Of a stretch of 64,000 bases of DNA, positions 43,735-53,987 are shown piece by piece. The position numbers and the translations under genes were made by a program. The DNA comes from Rebecca billardiae RCC1528 (lineage: Eukaryota; Haptophyta), in assembly GCA_965240325.2 (NCBI GenBank), contig OZ251229.1, positions 930,001-994,000 on the forward strand. Direction: 5' to 3'. How positions within the stretch are numbered: position 1 is the first letter of the stretch; every line of letters begins with the position of its first letter. The notes beneath the pieces were generated by a model, which was given only the letters and a program-made list of their open reading frames with translations, did no database searches and had not been told where the DNA came from.

Positions 43735-46007
43735 CTACTCGGCCGCGCCCGCGCCCGCCGCCGGCATCGGCGTCATCAGCAGCTGCAGGAAGGCAGGCGC
43801 CAGCCCGCACTTCTTGAGCGCGCTGAAGCTGAAACCGCCGCCCGCAGCCTCGGCGGCGCCCTCGTGCGAGCCGACCATATCCGCGAGCTGGCAAATGAGG
43901 TCGTCCACGCTGAACGGCCCCGTGCCCACATTCGTCGTACCCACGCCCACCACCCCACTCGGACCACCCTCGTCCGCGGCCGCGCCGCGCGCGGCCGATG
44001 GCTCCGGCCGCGCCGGCGTGCCGCCGAGCTTGCGCGCGGGCATCGACGACGTGGCCGCGCTCGGCCCGGCGGTGCGCTGCTCGGCGGTGGCGGCGCGCGT
44101 CGACTCGGCAGCCCGTGCCTGCGAGCGCGGCTCAGCCCGCGGCGTGTCTGCCCCGCCCACGTCCACGTGTGCGCGCACGTCTGCCTGCCGGCCTGCCACG
44201 GCGCGCGCGCGTGAGAAGGGCTGCACAGACTCGGCCTCGGCGGAGGAGCCCGCGGCTGCCGTTGCCGCGGCGGGCTGCTGGCCGGCGTCGGCGTCGGCGA
44301 CGGTCGCGGCCTCTGCGTCGTTGCCGGCCGCGCCGTGAACAGCCGCGTGCCACTGCTGCAGGTCTTCGCGCCCGATCCTGCGTCACGCGGACAAGAGCGC
44401 GCAGCAGGCAGGGGCGCGCGTGGTGAGCACTCGGGGGGAGCCAGCGCAGGCAGGGTTGGACGTGCGCGCTTGCCGCGCGGGCCGGCCGCGGCGGCGCGTG
44501 CTCCGCAGGCGCGTGCCGTCCGTCGCCGTCGATGTCGAGGCAGCGCACCCACGCGCGCAGCCCGTCCTCCGTGCTCCCGCCGTCCTCCACCCACTCGACG
44601 AATCGGACGAAATCTGCATGGCTCATGCGCTCGCGCCCGCCCGCGAGCGGCAGGGCAGCCCCCGAGAAGGCCCGTTGTACGACCAGCTCGGGCACGCCCC
44701 ACGCGCCGGCGTGCGGTCGCGCGTCGGCGGCGCTGATCAGGCCGTCGCGATCCGCGTCCATCGAGGCGAACTGCGCCGAGGCCGCGAGGTTCTTCACTTC
44801 CGTCTGTGCGTGTGCGGGCGCGTGCAGATAGGGAGTCGGCAGCGCGCGCGCGCGCGCACAGCAGGTACTCTGGCTGAGCGAGCGCGCACGAAGCGCCCAC
44901 CGAGGCGCGGAGCGCAGCTGACCGTCGCGCGCGCGCGCGAGGATGAGCGGGTGCGCGCGGCAGCGGCGCGCGCACCTGCAGCTCGCCCGTCGCGCCGCGC
45001 AGCGCCTGCAGCCGCTCGTGCACGAACGCGTGCTGCTGCGTGAGCGCCTCAATGGGCACCGCGTGCATGGACACCGCGCCGTCATCGTCCTCCGAGCCGC
45101 TGCCCTCGCTGCGCTTCTCGTCCGAGCCCTCCTCACCGGTCTCGACGGCGTCGGCGGGGAGCAGGACGGCCCACTCGCGCGTGTCCACGGGGATCCACGG
45201 CGCGCTGAGCAAGATGGCCTCGTACGCGCCGGACTCCTCGGCGGCCGCGCCCGACCCGCCGCCCTGCTGAGCGCGGCCGTCCGCGAGCGCCGCCAGAGTG
45301 CGCAGCGCGCGGCGCACGGCCATCGCGCTCGGCTGCTCAGGCGCGAGCTCGGAGATGGCAGACGCGGCCTCGACGAGTATGCCTGCAGCCCGCTGCTCCA
45401 GCACCGCGCACTCCGCGATCGTCGCCGGCGGCGCGCCCTCCTCCTCGGGCGGTGCGCTGGCCGCCTCCGCATTGGCGTTACTCAGCAGTTCGAGCCGAGC
45501 GCGCCGCTCCGTGGCGGCCTCCGCCGCGCCGAGCTGGCGCGCCGCGGTCTCGAGCGCCTGCTCGAGCGCGAGCGACATCTCGTGCCGGTAGCGCAGGTCG
45601 ACCTCCGCCTCGTTCACCTCCTTGTGCAGCGCCTCGCTCTCGTCCTCCACCGTGCGCAGAGCGGTGGCCAGCTGCTCCGCGCGCTCGGCGAGGCGCGAGA
45701 GCTCGTCGAGGCGGCGGCGGCGATCGTCGCCGGTGGGGCGCGCGTGCGGCATTGTCGCGCTTAGGGACATGCTGCGACGCACACGCCCTCCCGCGAACGC
45801 GCCCTTGCCGCCCGAGTACGACGCGAGCGACGGCCGACTTGCGAGCAGGCCGGCGCCATGGAGGCGCGCTGAGTTGGCGCGCGTGACACGCCGCGGAGCG
45901 GCAGGCTGACCGTACGCATACGTAGCAGATGCGCTCGACTGCTGCTCGCGCGGCGGTGCGCCGCGCGCCGCAAGGCCGTCGTTCCACGCTGGACGGCTCC
46001 CAGCCAT
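43735..46007 (-). CDS. EF-hand protein related to PP2A regulatory subunit B''
   Basis: Exons 46007-44976, 44803-44517 and 44377-43735, 653 residues. The first intron is GT-AG (CAG|GTGCGC, CACAG|ACG). The second (44378-44516) has a GC donor (GGACG|GCACGC...GCAG) and, spliced in phase 2, rebuilds EF-hand loop DIDGDGRIGRED. Residues about 90-180 form a coiled coil (LSRLAERAEQLATALRTVED). Exon 2 carries EF-hand DADRDGLISAAD followed by MSHADFVRFVEWVED and LRAWVRCLDIDGDG; the end has PFSVDDLICQLADMV and FSFSALKKCGLAP. This order (EF-hand, MSYEDFVWF, WFRCxDxDGDG, PFEDLLCQxxDMV, LKRCKLA) is that of PPP2R3/B'' subunits, which direct PP2A in a calcium-dependent way. The usual B'' N-terminal domain is replaced by coiled coil and low complexity, so binding to PP2A is uncertain. 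Confidence 0.75.
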
Positions 46008-46346
46008 CTGGTCGCAGGCCGCGGCTGAGGGCGCGGAGTAGAGACCGCGCTGGCGGCTCCGCCACCCCGCATCAATTGCCCGCCGCCGTGAAACGGCCGA
46101 CGCGCGGGCGGCCTTTTGGAGTTTTGGTGGAAAGAAAAGGGGACGCGTGCGCCCGTGCGCCCGTCGTCGTGTGGTCGGTCATCAGGGCGCGGACCCCGCT
46201 GGACGGGCGCGAGACGCGGCGACTCGCGTGGTGGGCATTCCAGGGAGCGTGCGGTTCTCGAGGTCGTTGTGGCACGCCAACCGTCCCGAGGTGTTCTGAC
46301 TGCTTACCTTTAAACAAGCCTCTCGACGGCTTGCGCCCGTGGAAGG
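46008..46346. promoter_or_regulatory. Divergent intergenic region
   Basis: 339 bases between the B''-like gene and the lumen-like gene. No specific element is seen. Confidence 0.35.
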
Positions 46347-46988
46347 ATGGTCCCATTGTTGATCGAGCTGCTTCTCTCGTCCATGCCCGCTGGCCGCCTG
46401 CTTGGCCGACGTGCCGTGTGCGCGGGCTTTGGGGCAGCGGCGGCGTCGACTCTCTGCCCACCCCGCAGAGTGTCTGCTGCACCCGAACCAGTGGCAGATC
46501 TGCGGCAGACGCTCTCTGCCCTGGACACACTCGTCTCGCGCTGGGAGGAGGCGACCTCCGACTGCCGCTTTGGCGAGATCCAGCGCAAGCTTCTCGAGAC
46601 GGCGTCCAAGGAGCGCCTACTCGAGGAGGCGTCGACGTTCTCGACGTTCAATAAGGAGAAGAACATGGACGTGATGTGCAAGCGCAGCACGCGGCTCGTG
46701 CGCGCTGTCGTGGACGGGCCTGGCGCGAAGCGCGCAGAGGCACAACTGCGCAGCCTTGCTGTGATCGTGACAGACGAAGATAGGCTCGTCGACCTCGTCG
46801 AGACGTGGGCCCAAGCACGCTCTGCGGCGAGCGCGGCGGCATTTGCCTCGCAAACCGGGGACTTGAGCGCGCTTAACACGTACAAGCAAGGTACCGACGA
46901 CGGCGGCTCCGAGAACCTGCTGGAGGCGCGGCGCAACGTTGTGCTCGGTGCCGACACGCTGCGACAGGCCTTGGGCCTGGTTGGGTAG
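46347..46988 (+). CDS. Probable thylakoid-lumen protein, function unknown
   Basis: Single exon, 213 residues. The N-terminus looks bipartite: MVPLLIELLLSSMPAGRLLG, then a twin-arginine-like RRAVCAGFGAAAAS stretch and a likely VSAA cleavage before residue 45. The mature part is mostly helical: DLRQTLSALDTLVSRWEEAT, SDCRFGEIQRKLLETASKER and ALNTYKQGTDDG. This pattern (single Cys after a W..AT segment, helical body, RR leader) resembles small lumenal proteins of red-lineage plastids, but I cannot name a family. Plastid location is inferred from the leader only. Confidence 0.55.
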   Translation: MVPLLIELLLSSMPAGRLLGRRAVCAGFGAAAASTLCPPRRVSAAPEPVADLRQTLSALDTLVSRWEEATSDCRFGEIQRKLLETASKERLLEEASTFSTFNKEKNMDVMCKRSTRLVRAVVDGPGAKRAEAQLRSLAVIVTDEDRLVDLVETWAQARSAASAAAFASQTGDLSALNTYKQGTDDGGSENLLEARRNVVLGADTLRQALGLVG

Positions 46989-47761
46989 CACCAGCGGGGC
47001 CCCTGAGCACGAGTCATCTTGCAACCCTGCACGCGGAGGGGTAGCATGACACAGCAAAGCCCGTTGTCATCATATCACCATCACTGCTGAGGCTGAGACT
47101 TGTTGCGCTGACGTGACTCGGACCCGCGGCCGCCGTCCCTGGGCGGTAACTCGAGTAAGTGGCACGGTAGCTAGCCGGCGACTAAGTAGTAAGTCTAAGG
47201 AATAGACTAAGCTATACAGCCAGTACAGTTGATATGCTGACAATATGACATCATCAAATCATCATTCACTACTGCAGGCTCTTCAAGCATATTAATATAT
47301 ATATTGTAACAGTTATATATAGTACGGTGTGACACGTTACTCACTTACCCGTCGTTACCGACACGGCGGCGGCAACGTACTCAGTAGTTGAGTAGTTACT
47401 CACGTAGCCGGCTGACTCGGCTCGAGGACTGCAGCTAAGCGGTGCCAGTGGCAATCAAGCTGCGGGCCGCGCCCGTTACTACGGCGGCGTGGCACTGGCA
47501 CTTGGCAGTCGCGCCCCGCGACTGAGGCCCGTGGCACCTGAGTCACCGACGGATGACACAGACGTCACCGTGCCCGTCGTCATCACTCATCGCAGTCGTC
47601 AACGACGGACTTGACAACGGTGCCCATCACACGGCCACGGCCACGGGCGGTTCCGATTCCGAATCGGAACGTTGGTCTGCCTAGTGACCCACGTGCATCG
47701 TTGCAAGGCTCTGTCACGGCAGACGGTCGCGTATTATCGCAGCCAGCGCATACTCGACGTG
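46989..47761. other. Intergenic, no gene recognised
   Basis: AT-richer DNA near 47200-47330 with a short TA run, then GC-rich DNA with short direct repeats such as GTCACC/GTTACT. It separates a 3' end from a 3' end. Confidence 0.45.
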
Positions 47762-48826
47762 TCAAAACACGCGGAAGAACTGCCCGCGGCATTTCCAGTG
47801 CCCTGGTCCGAGATCAATCGCCATCGCCGCCTTCTCGCGCAGGAGAGCAAAGCACGCCGTGTCGGGGATTGTCGTTTCACTCCGTTCGAGCATTCGGGGA
47901 GAACCGTCTGCGCGCTCCCCCACAAGGCCAAGCTGCTTGAAGTACTCCAGGCAGCTCGCACGGCGGACCCACGGCTTCGAGGATGCCCAGAAGTGGTGAA
48001 CGTGGTACTTCGGATCTATCGCGGGCATGTGCCTCTTATCAAGCATCGTGTACACAGCCGCGAGCAAGCCCTGGTCAGCGGCGCCTCCGACCGTGTTCCA
48101 CGAGTTGGTGCGCACCATCATCGTGGCGTTGTACAGCCTCACATCGGCGGGGGAGAGCAGGTCGCGCGGTCGGCCCATGTACGCAAAGCCGTGGGTCAGG
48201 TTGAAGCGCATCGAGCGCAGTAGCCCGGCCCCCAGCTCGAAGTGGTGCTTGGTCGGCTTGAGCAGCACCACGCCCGCATTGATCGGCACGAGCGCGTCGT
48301 GCGACGCGAGCACGAGCGCGTCCGAGCGCATGAAGCGCTGGTAGCCAGCCGTCCAGGCGCGCTGAGCGCGCGCCAAGTACTCTTGCAGACCTATGCGCCG
48401 GCTCGCGAAGAAGAGGTCGACGTCAATGTCCGTGAGCAGGATGGCCTCGTATTGTGTCTGCCGCACGATGTCCCACTTGGCAAGCGTCGCGCCCGCAAAG
48501 CCCGCATCGAGAAGGTACCATTGGCCCGCCTTGCGGTGGCGTTCGCGCTCCAGCTTGCGGTCGAAGACATCGTGGGCGAATCTCCACGCCAGCTCGGCAA
48601 ACTGCGGGTCGTACGCGATGACGCGGAGCGCCGGCTGCGGGCACTCGGTTCGCACAATGGTCGGCTGGTTTGTCCAACTCACGGCTTCGGCGCGGCCACG
48701 AAAGAAGGGGAGAGCGGCGAATTGAGTCGCGTCACGACACCACTTGACGATACCGCAATACAGCACCGGGTTGTGGTTCGTGGGCTGGAGGAAAACCGAC
48801 GTCGCGATGGCGATTTTCGCTGCCAT
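47762..48826 (-). CDS. GT8-like glycosyltransferase
   Basis: Single exon, 354 residues from ATG 48826 (the longer frame from 48841 starts with GTG). It shows the GT8/glycogenin-type layout: ILLTDIDVDLFFASR with the DxD metal/sugar-nucleotide motif, then ALVPINAGVVLLKPTKHHFE, GGAADQGLLAAVYTM (DQxLL) and YHVHHFWASSKPW near the end. Such enzymes are retaining glycosyltransferases that use UDP-sugars. The N-terminus (AAKIAIATSVFLQP) is weakly hydrophobic and not a clear signal peptide; a missing upstream exon is possible. The acceptor is unknown. It is head to head with the GNAT-like gene at 424 bases. Confidence 0.72.
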   Translation of the reverse strand: MAAKIAIATSVFLQPTNHNPVLYCGIVKWCRDATQFAALPFFRGRAEAVSWTNQPTIVRTECPQPALRVIAYDPQFAELAWRFAHDVFDRKLERERHRKAGQWYLLDAGFAGATLAKWDIVRQTQYEAILLTDIDVDLFFASRRIGLQEYLARAQRAWTAGYQRFMRSDALVLASHDALVPINAGVVLLKPTKHHFELGAGLLRSMRFNLTHGFAYMGRPRDLLSPADVRLYNATMMVRTNSWNTVGGAADQGLLAAVYTMLDKRHMPAIDPKYHVHHFWASSKPWVRRASCLEYFKQLGLVGERADGSPRMLERSETTIPDTACFALLREKAAMAIDLGPGHWKCRGQFFRVF

Positions 48827-49250
48827 GCAAAGCTTGGCCACCAGCGCCTGGGCTTATTCGACCGCCATCGTGATGCAGCCACTTGCTCTGTACTAGTACA
48901 GTCTTACGATGACGATTCAGACTTTAAGATGATGAATCGTTGACTACGAATACTTGTAAATAATAAGCGCCTCCTTGATGATTGACGACGTTTGCTTCGC
49001 CGCTGAAAGCAATAATAAACGATTTAAAAGCGGCGAGCAGCTACTTGTACTTTGGAACTTCCGCGTCGTCGGTGGGGGGCGCGCCGCTTCCGTCCTACGG
49101 CGATCCATCGCGCGCGCGGCAACCGACAACCGGCTAGCGCGGGTGTCTTTCCGGGCTGAGCGCGGCGCACACCCCGAGGTAGGCGCACTACCTCTCGTGA
49201 ATGCACGCCTTGTTCCAAAGGTCCCTCGTCACCTTCCCATCGCCGACACC

Positions 49251-49904
49251 ATGGCAACATTTGTCGTTCTCGCGCTGAGCGCAAGCTGCGCGCTGACAGC
49301 GCCGGACCGAAGCTCGGCTATGGCGATATCGCGCCAAAGGCGTGCGGAGCAGGCATTCGTTCATGACCTCAGGGCAGCGCCACTCGCCGACACGCGTACG
49401 GCGGCGATCGCAGCTATCGGCCCCAGCACGTTTGCCGCACCCGCTGCGCTTCCGCAATTCTCTGTGGACACGACCATCAATGCTGATGGCTTTGGTCTGT
49501 GCCAGCTGTACTGGCTTCCCGCCGACGCCAGCCAGTCACAAAGACTCAACGTTGGCCGGCTCACCTTCGCGCTCCATACCCCGGACGAGGCCATCCTCGA
49601 GCTCGAGACCATTCTGCAGAAGACGGCAGCTGAGCTGAAGAATGTGGACATCAAGCCTGAGCTGCGCGGGTTTGGTGGCGGCGATGAGCTCGTCAAGCAC
49701 ATGCTCGACGCCTTGTGGGAGCACGGAGGCGTCGATTTTGTGGCTCTCCATCATCTGGATCGCGGCTCCGGCAAGCTCATCTCGTGGTACGAGGAAATCG
49801 GCTTTCTGTGCGCAAGCGAATTCCTCCCGGCGGACATGAGCCTCGCGCGGCAGCCAAGCGGGAAGGACCTCATGCTTGCCCCACTCGAGCTGCTGCATGT
49901 CTGA
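49251..49904 (+). CDS. Plastid-targeted GNAT-like protein
   Basis: 217 residues from ATG 49251; the frame is open to 48975 but MATFVVLALSASCALTAPDR is a far better start and gives a leader with an ASCALTA cleavage region followed by a Ser/Arg/Ala-rich transit-like stretch. The mature part contains INADGFGLCQLYWLPAD, DIKPELRGFGGGDELVKHML and, near the end, SGKLISWYEEIGFLCASEFL. The WYEEIGF ending and the preceding G..DxxLxxL helix resemble the last strands of GNAT acetyltransferases, but the acetyl-CoA-binding Q/RxxGxG/A is not clear (RGFGGGDE is the only candidate). A weak call. Confidence 0.5.
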   Translation: MATFVVLALSASCALTAPDRSSAMAISRQRRAEQAFVHDLRAAPLADTRTAAIAAIGPSTFAAPAALPQFSVDTTINADGFGLCQLYWLPADASQSQRLNVGRLTFALHTPDEAILELETILQKTAAELKNVDIKPELRGFGGGDELVKHMLDALWEHGGVDFVALHHLDRGSGKLISWYEEIGFLCASEFLPADMSLARQPSGKDLMLAPLELLHV

Positions 49905-50405
49905 GGCGATGTCATCGTTCATTGTGCAGCGCGCGACACAGATCGAAGCATGTCCGACGCTTGCAGCTGCTCCACGATTTCCGCGCTGCTAGTTTGCACA
50001 GGTGTGACTATGATGACCGGACGTGCGGCGCGACCGCCATCACACGTGACGCTCCCGAACTTCGCCATGTGCTGCCAGCGCCGAGCATCATGCATCGTAC
50101 CCGTGCAGCGCCGAGACTTCGCGGTCTCTGCGATCCATGGAGAGATTGTGACGTGGGGCGGCGGTAGCGACTCGCGCAGCACTTGGGCCGCCACTCGATG
50201 TCGTACGCGACTTGGCCGCGCTCATCGTCTGATCCCGCATCCGCAGAACCGGTCCGCCGGATTTTAAAGTACGTACTACGTACTCGGTACTACTACGTGG
50301 GGACCGTACCCATATGCGGGCCACTGGCACCGTCAGTAGGTACTGGCTACGGCGACTTCAATGGCAGTAGTCAGCTAGACGGCCGCCAGACTACAATAAC
50401 TAGTA
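49905..50405. other. Intergenic
   Basis: Nothing recognised. Short repeats of TACTACGTAC type occur near 50270-50295. Confidence 0.35.
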
Positions 50406-50915
50406 CAGGCAATCGCGGGCAATAAGAAGTCAGAGATCTCACGGCTAGCCTCGGTTTCTTAGCCGTTCGGTAGCCCGAGCGCCTACGGAGTCTCAGTTTC
50501 TTATAGCTAGGTCCGCCCGCCGCGCAGGCGCGGGGGGCGCAGGGGGGCAGAGCCCCCCGCTGAGTCTTTAGGCCCGGCCGGCGAGGCCGAAGAAAATTTT
50601 GGGCCTTTTTGGAGCAAATCTGGCATGATGTTGCATGGATGCTGCGGTGCACTGGCCAGGAGTCAGTCATCAGGAGAAGTCGGGACTTGGCCTGTACTCG
50701 TAGTCGGGCCGCGCGCCGCGTCCCCGACGGGCCGACTGCGCCTCGCCCTCGCGGCGGACCACTCGTCAGCCGGGACGACGTAGTCCCGGTTTCTTAGTGT
50801 GACTATGCGTATAGCGAACCAGCCAATCGCTATAGTCTCAGTTTCTAGGCCAGATCCGCAGATAGCATGCCCCAGTTTCTTAACGTGACAGCTCCTTATT
50901 GCCCGCGATTGCCTG
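50406..50915. mobile_element. MITE with TA target duplication
   Basis: 510 bases bounded by inverted CAGGCAATCGCGGGCAATAA ends, with TA on each side (50404-50405 and 50916-50917). TA duplication suggests the Tc1/mariner superfamily. The interior has no coding frame but repeats the motif CAGTTTCTTA or a close variant about five times. Confidence 0.75.
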
Positions 50916-51233
50916 TAGTAGATGTAGAGACGATGTGACAGTCGTCTGCTCACTTGTAGTTACTTGTAGCAGTCAGTAGTCATCAGGCGGTCAGCATGCA
51001 GCCTCACTTAATTGCAGCGTTACAGACTGTGATGACGACGACAGTCTATATCGTCACTTATCAGTAATACGTCCGGATCGAGTTGGGCAGGGCGCCCGGC
51101 CTACGATCACACTCAGTGTCACTCGTCACGGATCAGACGGGATCAGCATCACTGCTGCCTATCCTCACTTTGTACGTATCAGCAGAATCTTCGATCGTCG
51201 TCAGAATGATATGCGCTTTCCGAACTTACGGAA
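50916..51233. other. Intergenic
   Basis: No gene. It leads to the 3' end of the ABC-F gene. Confidence 0.35.
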
Positions 51234-53255
51234 CTAGATGAGCCCACGCCTACCGGCTGTGCGCGCCGCCTCGAGCACGCCCTCTGAGAGCGGCAACGTG
51301 GCGTCCGTCGCACCGTCCACCTCGCTACCCGCCTTGGCCAGGTGCGCGAGGTGCGCGACGTACTCGTCCCACGTGCCGCTGAAGTAGGTGGTGCGCCCGT
51401 CCCCGTGCAGCAGCAGCAGGTGTGTCGCGACGCGATCGAGGAACCAGCGGTCGTGCGAGACGACGATCGCCGAGCCCTCAAAGGCGGCGAGCGCCTCCTC
51501 GAGCGAGCGCAGCGTGTCCACGTCGAGGTCGTTTGTCGGCTCGTCGAGCAGCAGCAGGTTGCAGCCCGACTTGAGCGCCTTGGCGAGGTGCACGCGGCCG
51601 CGCTCGCCGCCGCTCAGCATGTCCACGCGCTTCTCCTGCGCGGGGCCGCGCAGGTTGAACGAGGACACGTACGCGCGCGTGTTGATCCGCTGCTCGCCCG
51701 CGTCGATCACGTCGACGCCGGCGGCGATCTCCTCGTACACCGAGTTGGTCGGCGTGAGCCCGCCGCGCGACTGTGACACGTGCGCGAGCGCAACGGTCGC
51801 GCCCAGCCGCACCGCGCCGGCGTCCGGCGGCTCCGAGCCGTCAATCAGGCTGAGGAGGGTGCTCTTGCCGGTGCCGTTGGCGCCGATCACGCCGAGCACG
51901 TCGCCCGGCTCCATGCGGAGGCTGAGCCCGTCGAAGAGCACGCGCTCGCCGCGCGCCTTGCGCAGCCCGCTGATCTCGAGCACATTCGCGCCCAGCCGTG
52001 GGCCGGGCACAATCACAATCTCGCCGCTCTCGACCTTGCGCGAGATGCCGGCCGCTGCCGCGTCGTCGCGCACGCGCTCAAACGCGGCGATGCGCGCGCG
52101 CCCCTTGCGCTGCCCGCCGCGCGCGGACTTCTGGATCCACTCGAGCTCGCGCGCCATGTGCTTCGTCTGCGCGGCGGTCATGCGCGCGTGCATCTCCTCG
52201 CGCTCCGCCTTGGCGCGGAGCCACGCCGAGTAGTTGCCGTGAAACGGCAGCGCCGCGCCGCGCTCCACCTCGAGGATCCACTGCGCAATGTTGTCGAGGA
52301 AGTAACGGTCGTGCGTAACGGCGATGACCGTGCCCGCGTACACGGAGAGGAAGCCCTCGAGCCACGCGACAGACGACGCGTCCAGGTGGTTGGTCGGCTC
52401 GTCCTGCGGCGCGAAGCAGGGACGCGGCCGCGGGTTGCGTGCGCAGCTCAGGCGCACCGCGGGCGCGCCGAGGGCCGGCGCACGCGGGCGCGAGCGCGCG
52501 CGCGTGGCGGGCGGCGCACGCCACGCGGCGCGCACGAGGATGAGGACATCGGGCTCGGAGAGGAGCAGTCGGCACAGCGCGATGCGTCGGCGCTCGCCGC
52601 CCGAGCACTTGCTCACGTCCGCGCCGTCTGGCGGGCAGCGCAGGCTCCGCATCGCCGCGCGCACATCACGCACCACCTCCCAGCAGTCGTGCCCGTCAAT
52701 CTGCTCCTGCAGCGAGGCCTGCTCGTCGATGAGCGCGTCGATGTCGGCGTCCTCGGCGCCCATCTCGTCCGCAATCTCCTCGTACCGCTGCACCAGCTCG
52801 TACCGCTCGCGCACCGCTTCGAGCACGTTGCCCAGCGCGTCCTTGGCCGGGTCGAGCACAGGCTCCTGGTGCATGTACCCAACCGACTTCCCCGGCTTCA
52901 CCCACACCTCGCCCTCGATGCCGTCGTCCTCGCCGCAGATCGCCTTGAGGAGGGTGCTCTTGCCCGCGCCGTTCTGACCGAGCACGCCAATCTTCGCCCC
53001 GTGCAGGAAGCTCAGGTTTACATCGTCGAGGATGACGCGCCCGGGCACGCGCTTGCTCACGCCGCGCAGCGTGATCACGGGAGCAGCCCCCTTGCCCGCG
53101 GCGGCGGCAGCGGCCGGCCGGTCCTGCAAAGCAGACGACGCCTTTGTAGAGGCCCCACTAGCCTGTTTGCGCCCAGCCCGCTTGGCGAACGATCGAAGGA
53201 GCGTCCGCGCAAGCGCTCGAGGCGCGCCCGCACTGGCGGGCGTGAGCACCGCCAT
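51234..53255 (-). CDS. ABC-F ATPase, EttA-like, with organelle-type leader
   Basis: Exons 53255-52536 and 52403-51234 encode 629 residues; the 132-base intron (GTGCGC...CGCAG, phase 0) rejoins VLIL to DEPTNHLD. Two ABC domains without membrane segments: Walker A GQNGAGKS and GANGTGKS, signatures CSGGERRR and LSGGERGR, Walker B VLILDEPTNHLD and LLLLDEPTNDLD. VSKRVPGRVILDDVNLSF, GAKIGVLGQNGAGKSTLLK and ELEWIQKSARGGQRKGRARI are close to bacterial EttA, which binds the ribosomal E site and gates early elongation according to energy charge. The first 60 residues are Ala/Ser/Arg-rich and precede the conserved domain, suggesting import into plastid or mitochondrion. The intron is a multiple of three with no stop. 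It is head to head with Rab5. Confidence 0.88.
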   Translation of the reverse strand: MAVLTPASAGAPRALARTLLRSFAKRAGRKQASGASTKASSALQDRPAAAAAAGKGAAPVITLRGVSKRVPGRVILDDVNLSFLHGAKIGVLGQNGAGKSTLLKAICGEDDGIEGEVWVKPGKSVGYMHQEPVLDPAKDALGNVLEAVRERYELVQRYEEIADEMGAEDADIDALIDEQASLQEQIDGHDCWEVVRDVRAAMRSLRCPPDGADVSKCSGGERRRIALCRLLLSEPDVLILVRAAWRAPPATRARSRPRAPALGAPAVRLSCARNPRPRPCFAPQDEPTNHLDASSVAWLEGFLSVYAGTVIAVTHDRYFLDNIAQWILEVERGAALPFHGNYSAWLRAKAEREEMHARMTAAQTKHMARELEWIQKSARGGQRKGRARIAAFERVRDDAAAAGISRKVESGEIVIVPGPRLGANVLEISGLRKARGERVLFDGLSLRMEPGDVLGVIGANGTGKSTLLSLIDGSEPPDAGAVRLGATVALAHVSQSRGGLTPTNSVYEEIAAGVDVIDAGEQRINTRAYVSSFNLRGPAQEKRVDMLSGGERGRVHLAKALKSGCNLLLLDEPTNDLDVDTLRSLEEALAAFEGSAIVVSHDRWFLDRVATHLLLLHGDGRTTYFSGTWDEYVAHLAHLAKAGSEVDGATDATLPLSEGVLEAARTAGRRGLI

Positions 53256-53363
53256 CGATCTCGAGAAGGAATCCCACGGCCACGCGCGCGGTCCAGCGCC
53301 GTCCGTGGGAGTCGCTCTTCGACGGGTCCGGTTTAGCTCGGCCAAAGTGAAGTGAAGGCCAGC
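53256..53363. promoter_or_regulatory. 108-base divergent promoter region
   Basis: The shortest interval between two start codons in the window, shared by the ABC-F and Rab5 genes. No TATA box is visible. Confidence 0.5.
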
Positions 53364-53987
53364 ATGGCCGACGTGCCGGCCCCACCGACCATCATCGAGT
53401 GCAAGCTGGTGCTCCTGGGAAACGCCAACGCGGGCAAGACGTCGCTCGTCACCCGGCTGGTCCGCAACCGCTTCAAGGCTGAGCAGGTCGCCACCGTTGG
53501 CGCAGCGTTCACGCAGCATCAGGTGCCCATGGAGGGGTCAAACGAGGTGATCCAATTTGGCATTTGGGACACTGCAGGCTCGGAGCGCTATCGATCCCTC
53601 GCGCCCATGTACTACCGCGGCGCGCAGGCGGCTGTGATCGTGTACGACATCACGTCGCGCGAGTCCTTCGAGGGCGCGCACACCTGGCTCGCCGAGCTGC
53701 GATCCAAAGGGCAGCCAAATGTCGTCATTGCGCTCGCTGGGAACAAGGCGGACCTCACCGAGCGGCGCGCCGTGTCTCTGAACGAGGGCCAGATGTACGC
53801 GCGTCAGAACGGTATGACCTTTTTCGAGACGTCCGCAAAGACGACTCAGAACGTCGCGCGCATGTTCGTCGAGCTGGCCCACCGCATGCCCAGGAGCATC
53901 ACTGAAGGGCTTGGCGTGCCGCACGACACTGTCATCTTGGAAGGCGACCCCGCTGACAAGAGAACACGCGGCAGGTGCTGCAGCTGA
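53364..53987 (+). CDS. Rab5-family GTPase with Ser in place of the catalytic Gln
   Basis: Single exon, 207 residues from ATG 53364. G1 is GNANAGKTS (residues 19-27), switch I TVGAAF, G3 WDTAGSERY, then APMYYRGAQAAVIVYDITS, G4 GNKADL and G5 ETSAK. GAAF, SLAPMYYRGAQAA and NVVIALAGNKADL are specific to the Rab5 group, which runs early endosome fusion. The C-terminus RGRCCS has the double Cys for geranylgeranylation. Ser73 stands where nearly all Rabs have the Gln needed for GTP hydrolysis, and the P-loop is GNANAGKT instead of GESAVGKS. Slow intrinsic hydrolysis is expected by analogy with Gln mutants. The substitution is a single-codon matter and not an alignment ambiguity. Confidence 0.9.
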   Translation: MADVPAPPTIIECKLVLLGNANAGKTSLVTRLVRNRFKAEQVATVGAAFTQHQVPMEGSNEVIQFGIWDTAGSERYRSLAPMYYRGAQAAVIVYDITSRESFEGAHTWLAELRSKGQPNVVIALAGNKADLTERRAVSLNEGQMYARQNGMTFFETSAKTTQNVARMFVELAHRMPRSITEGLGVPHDTVILEGDPADKRTRGRCCS

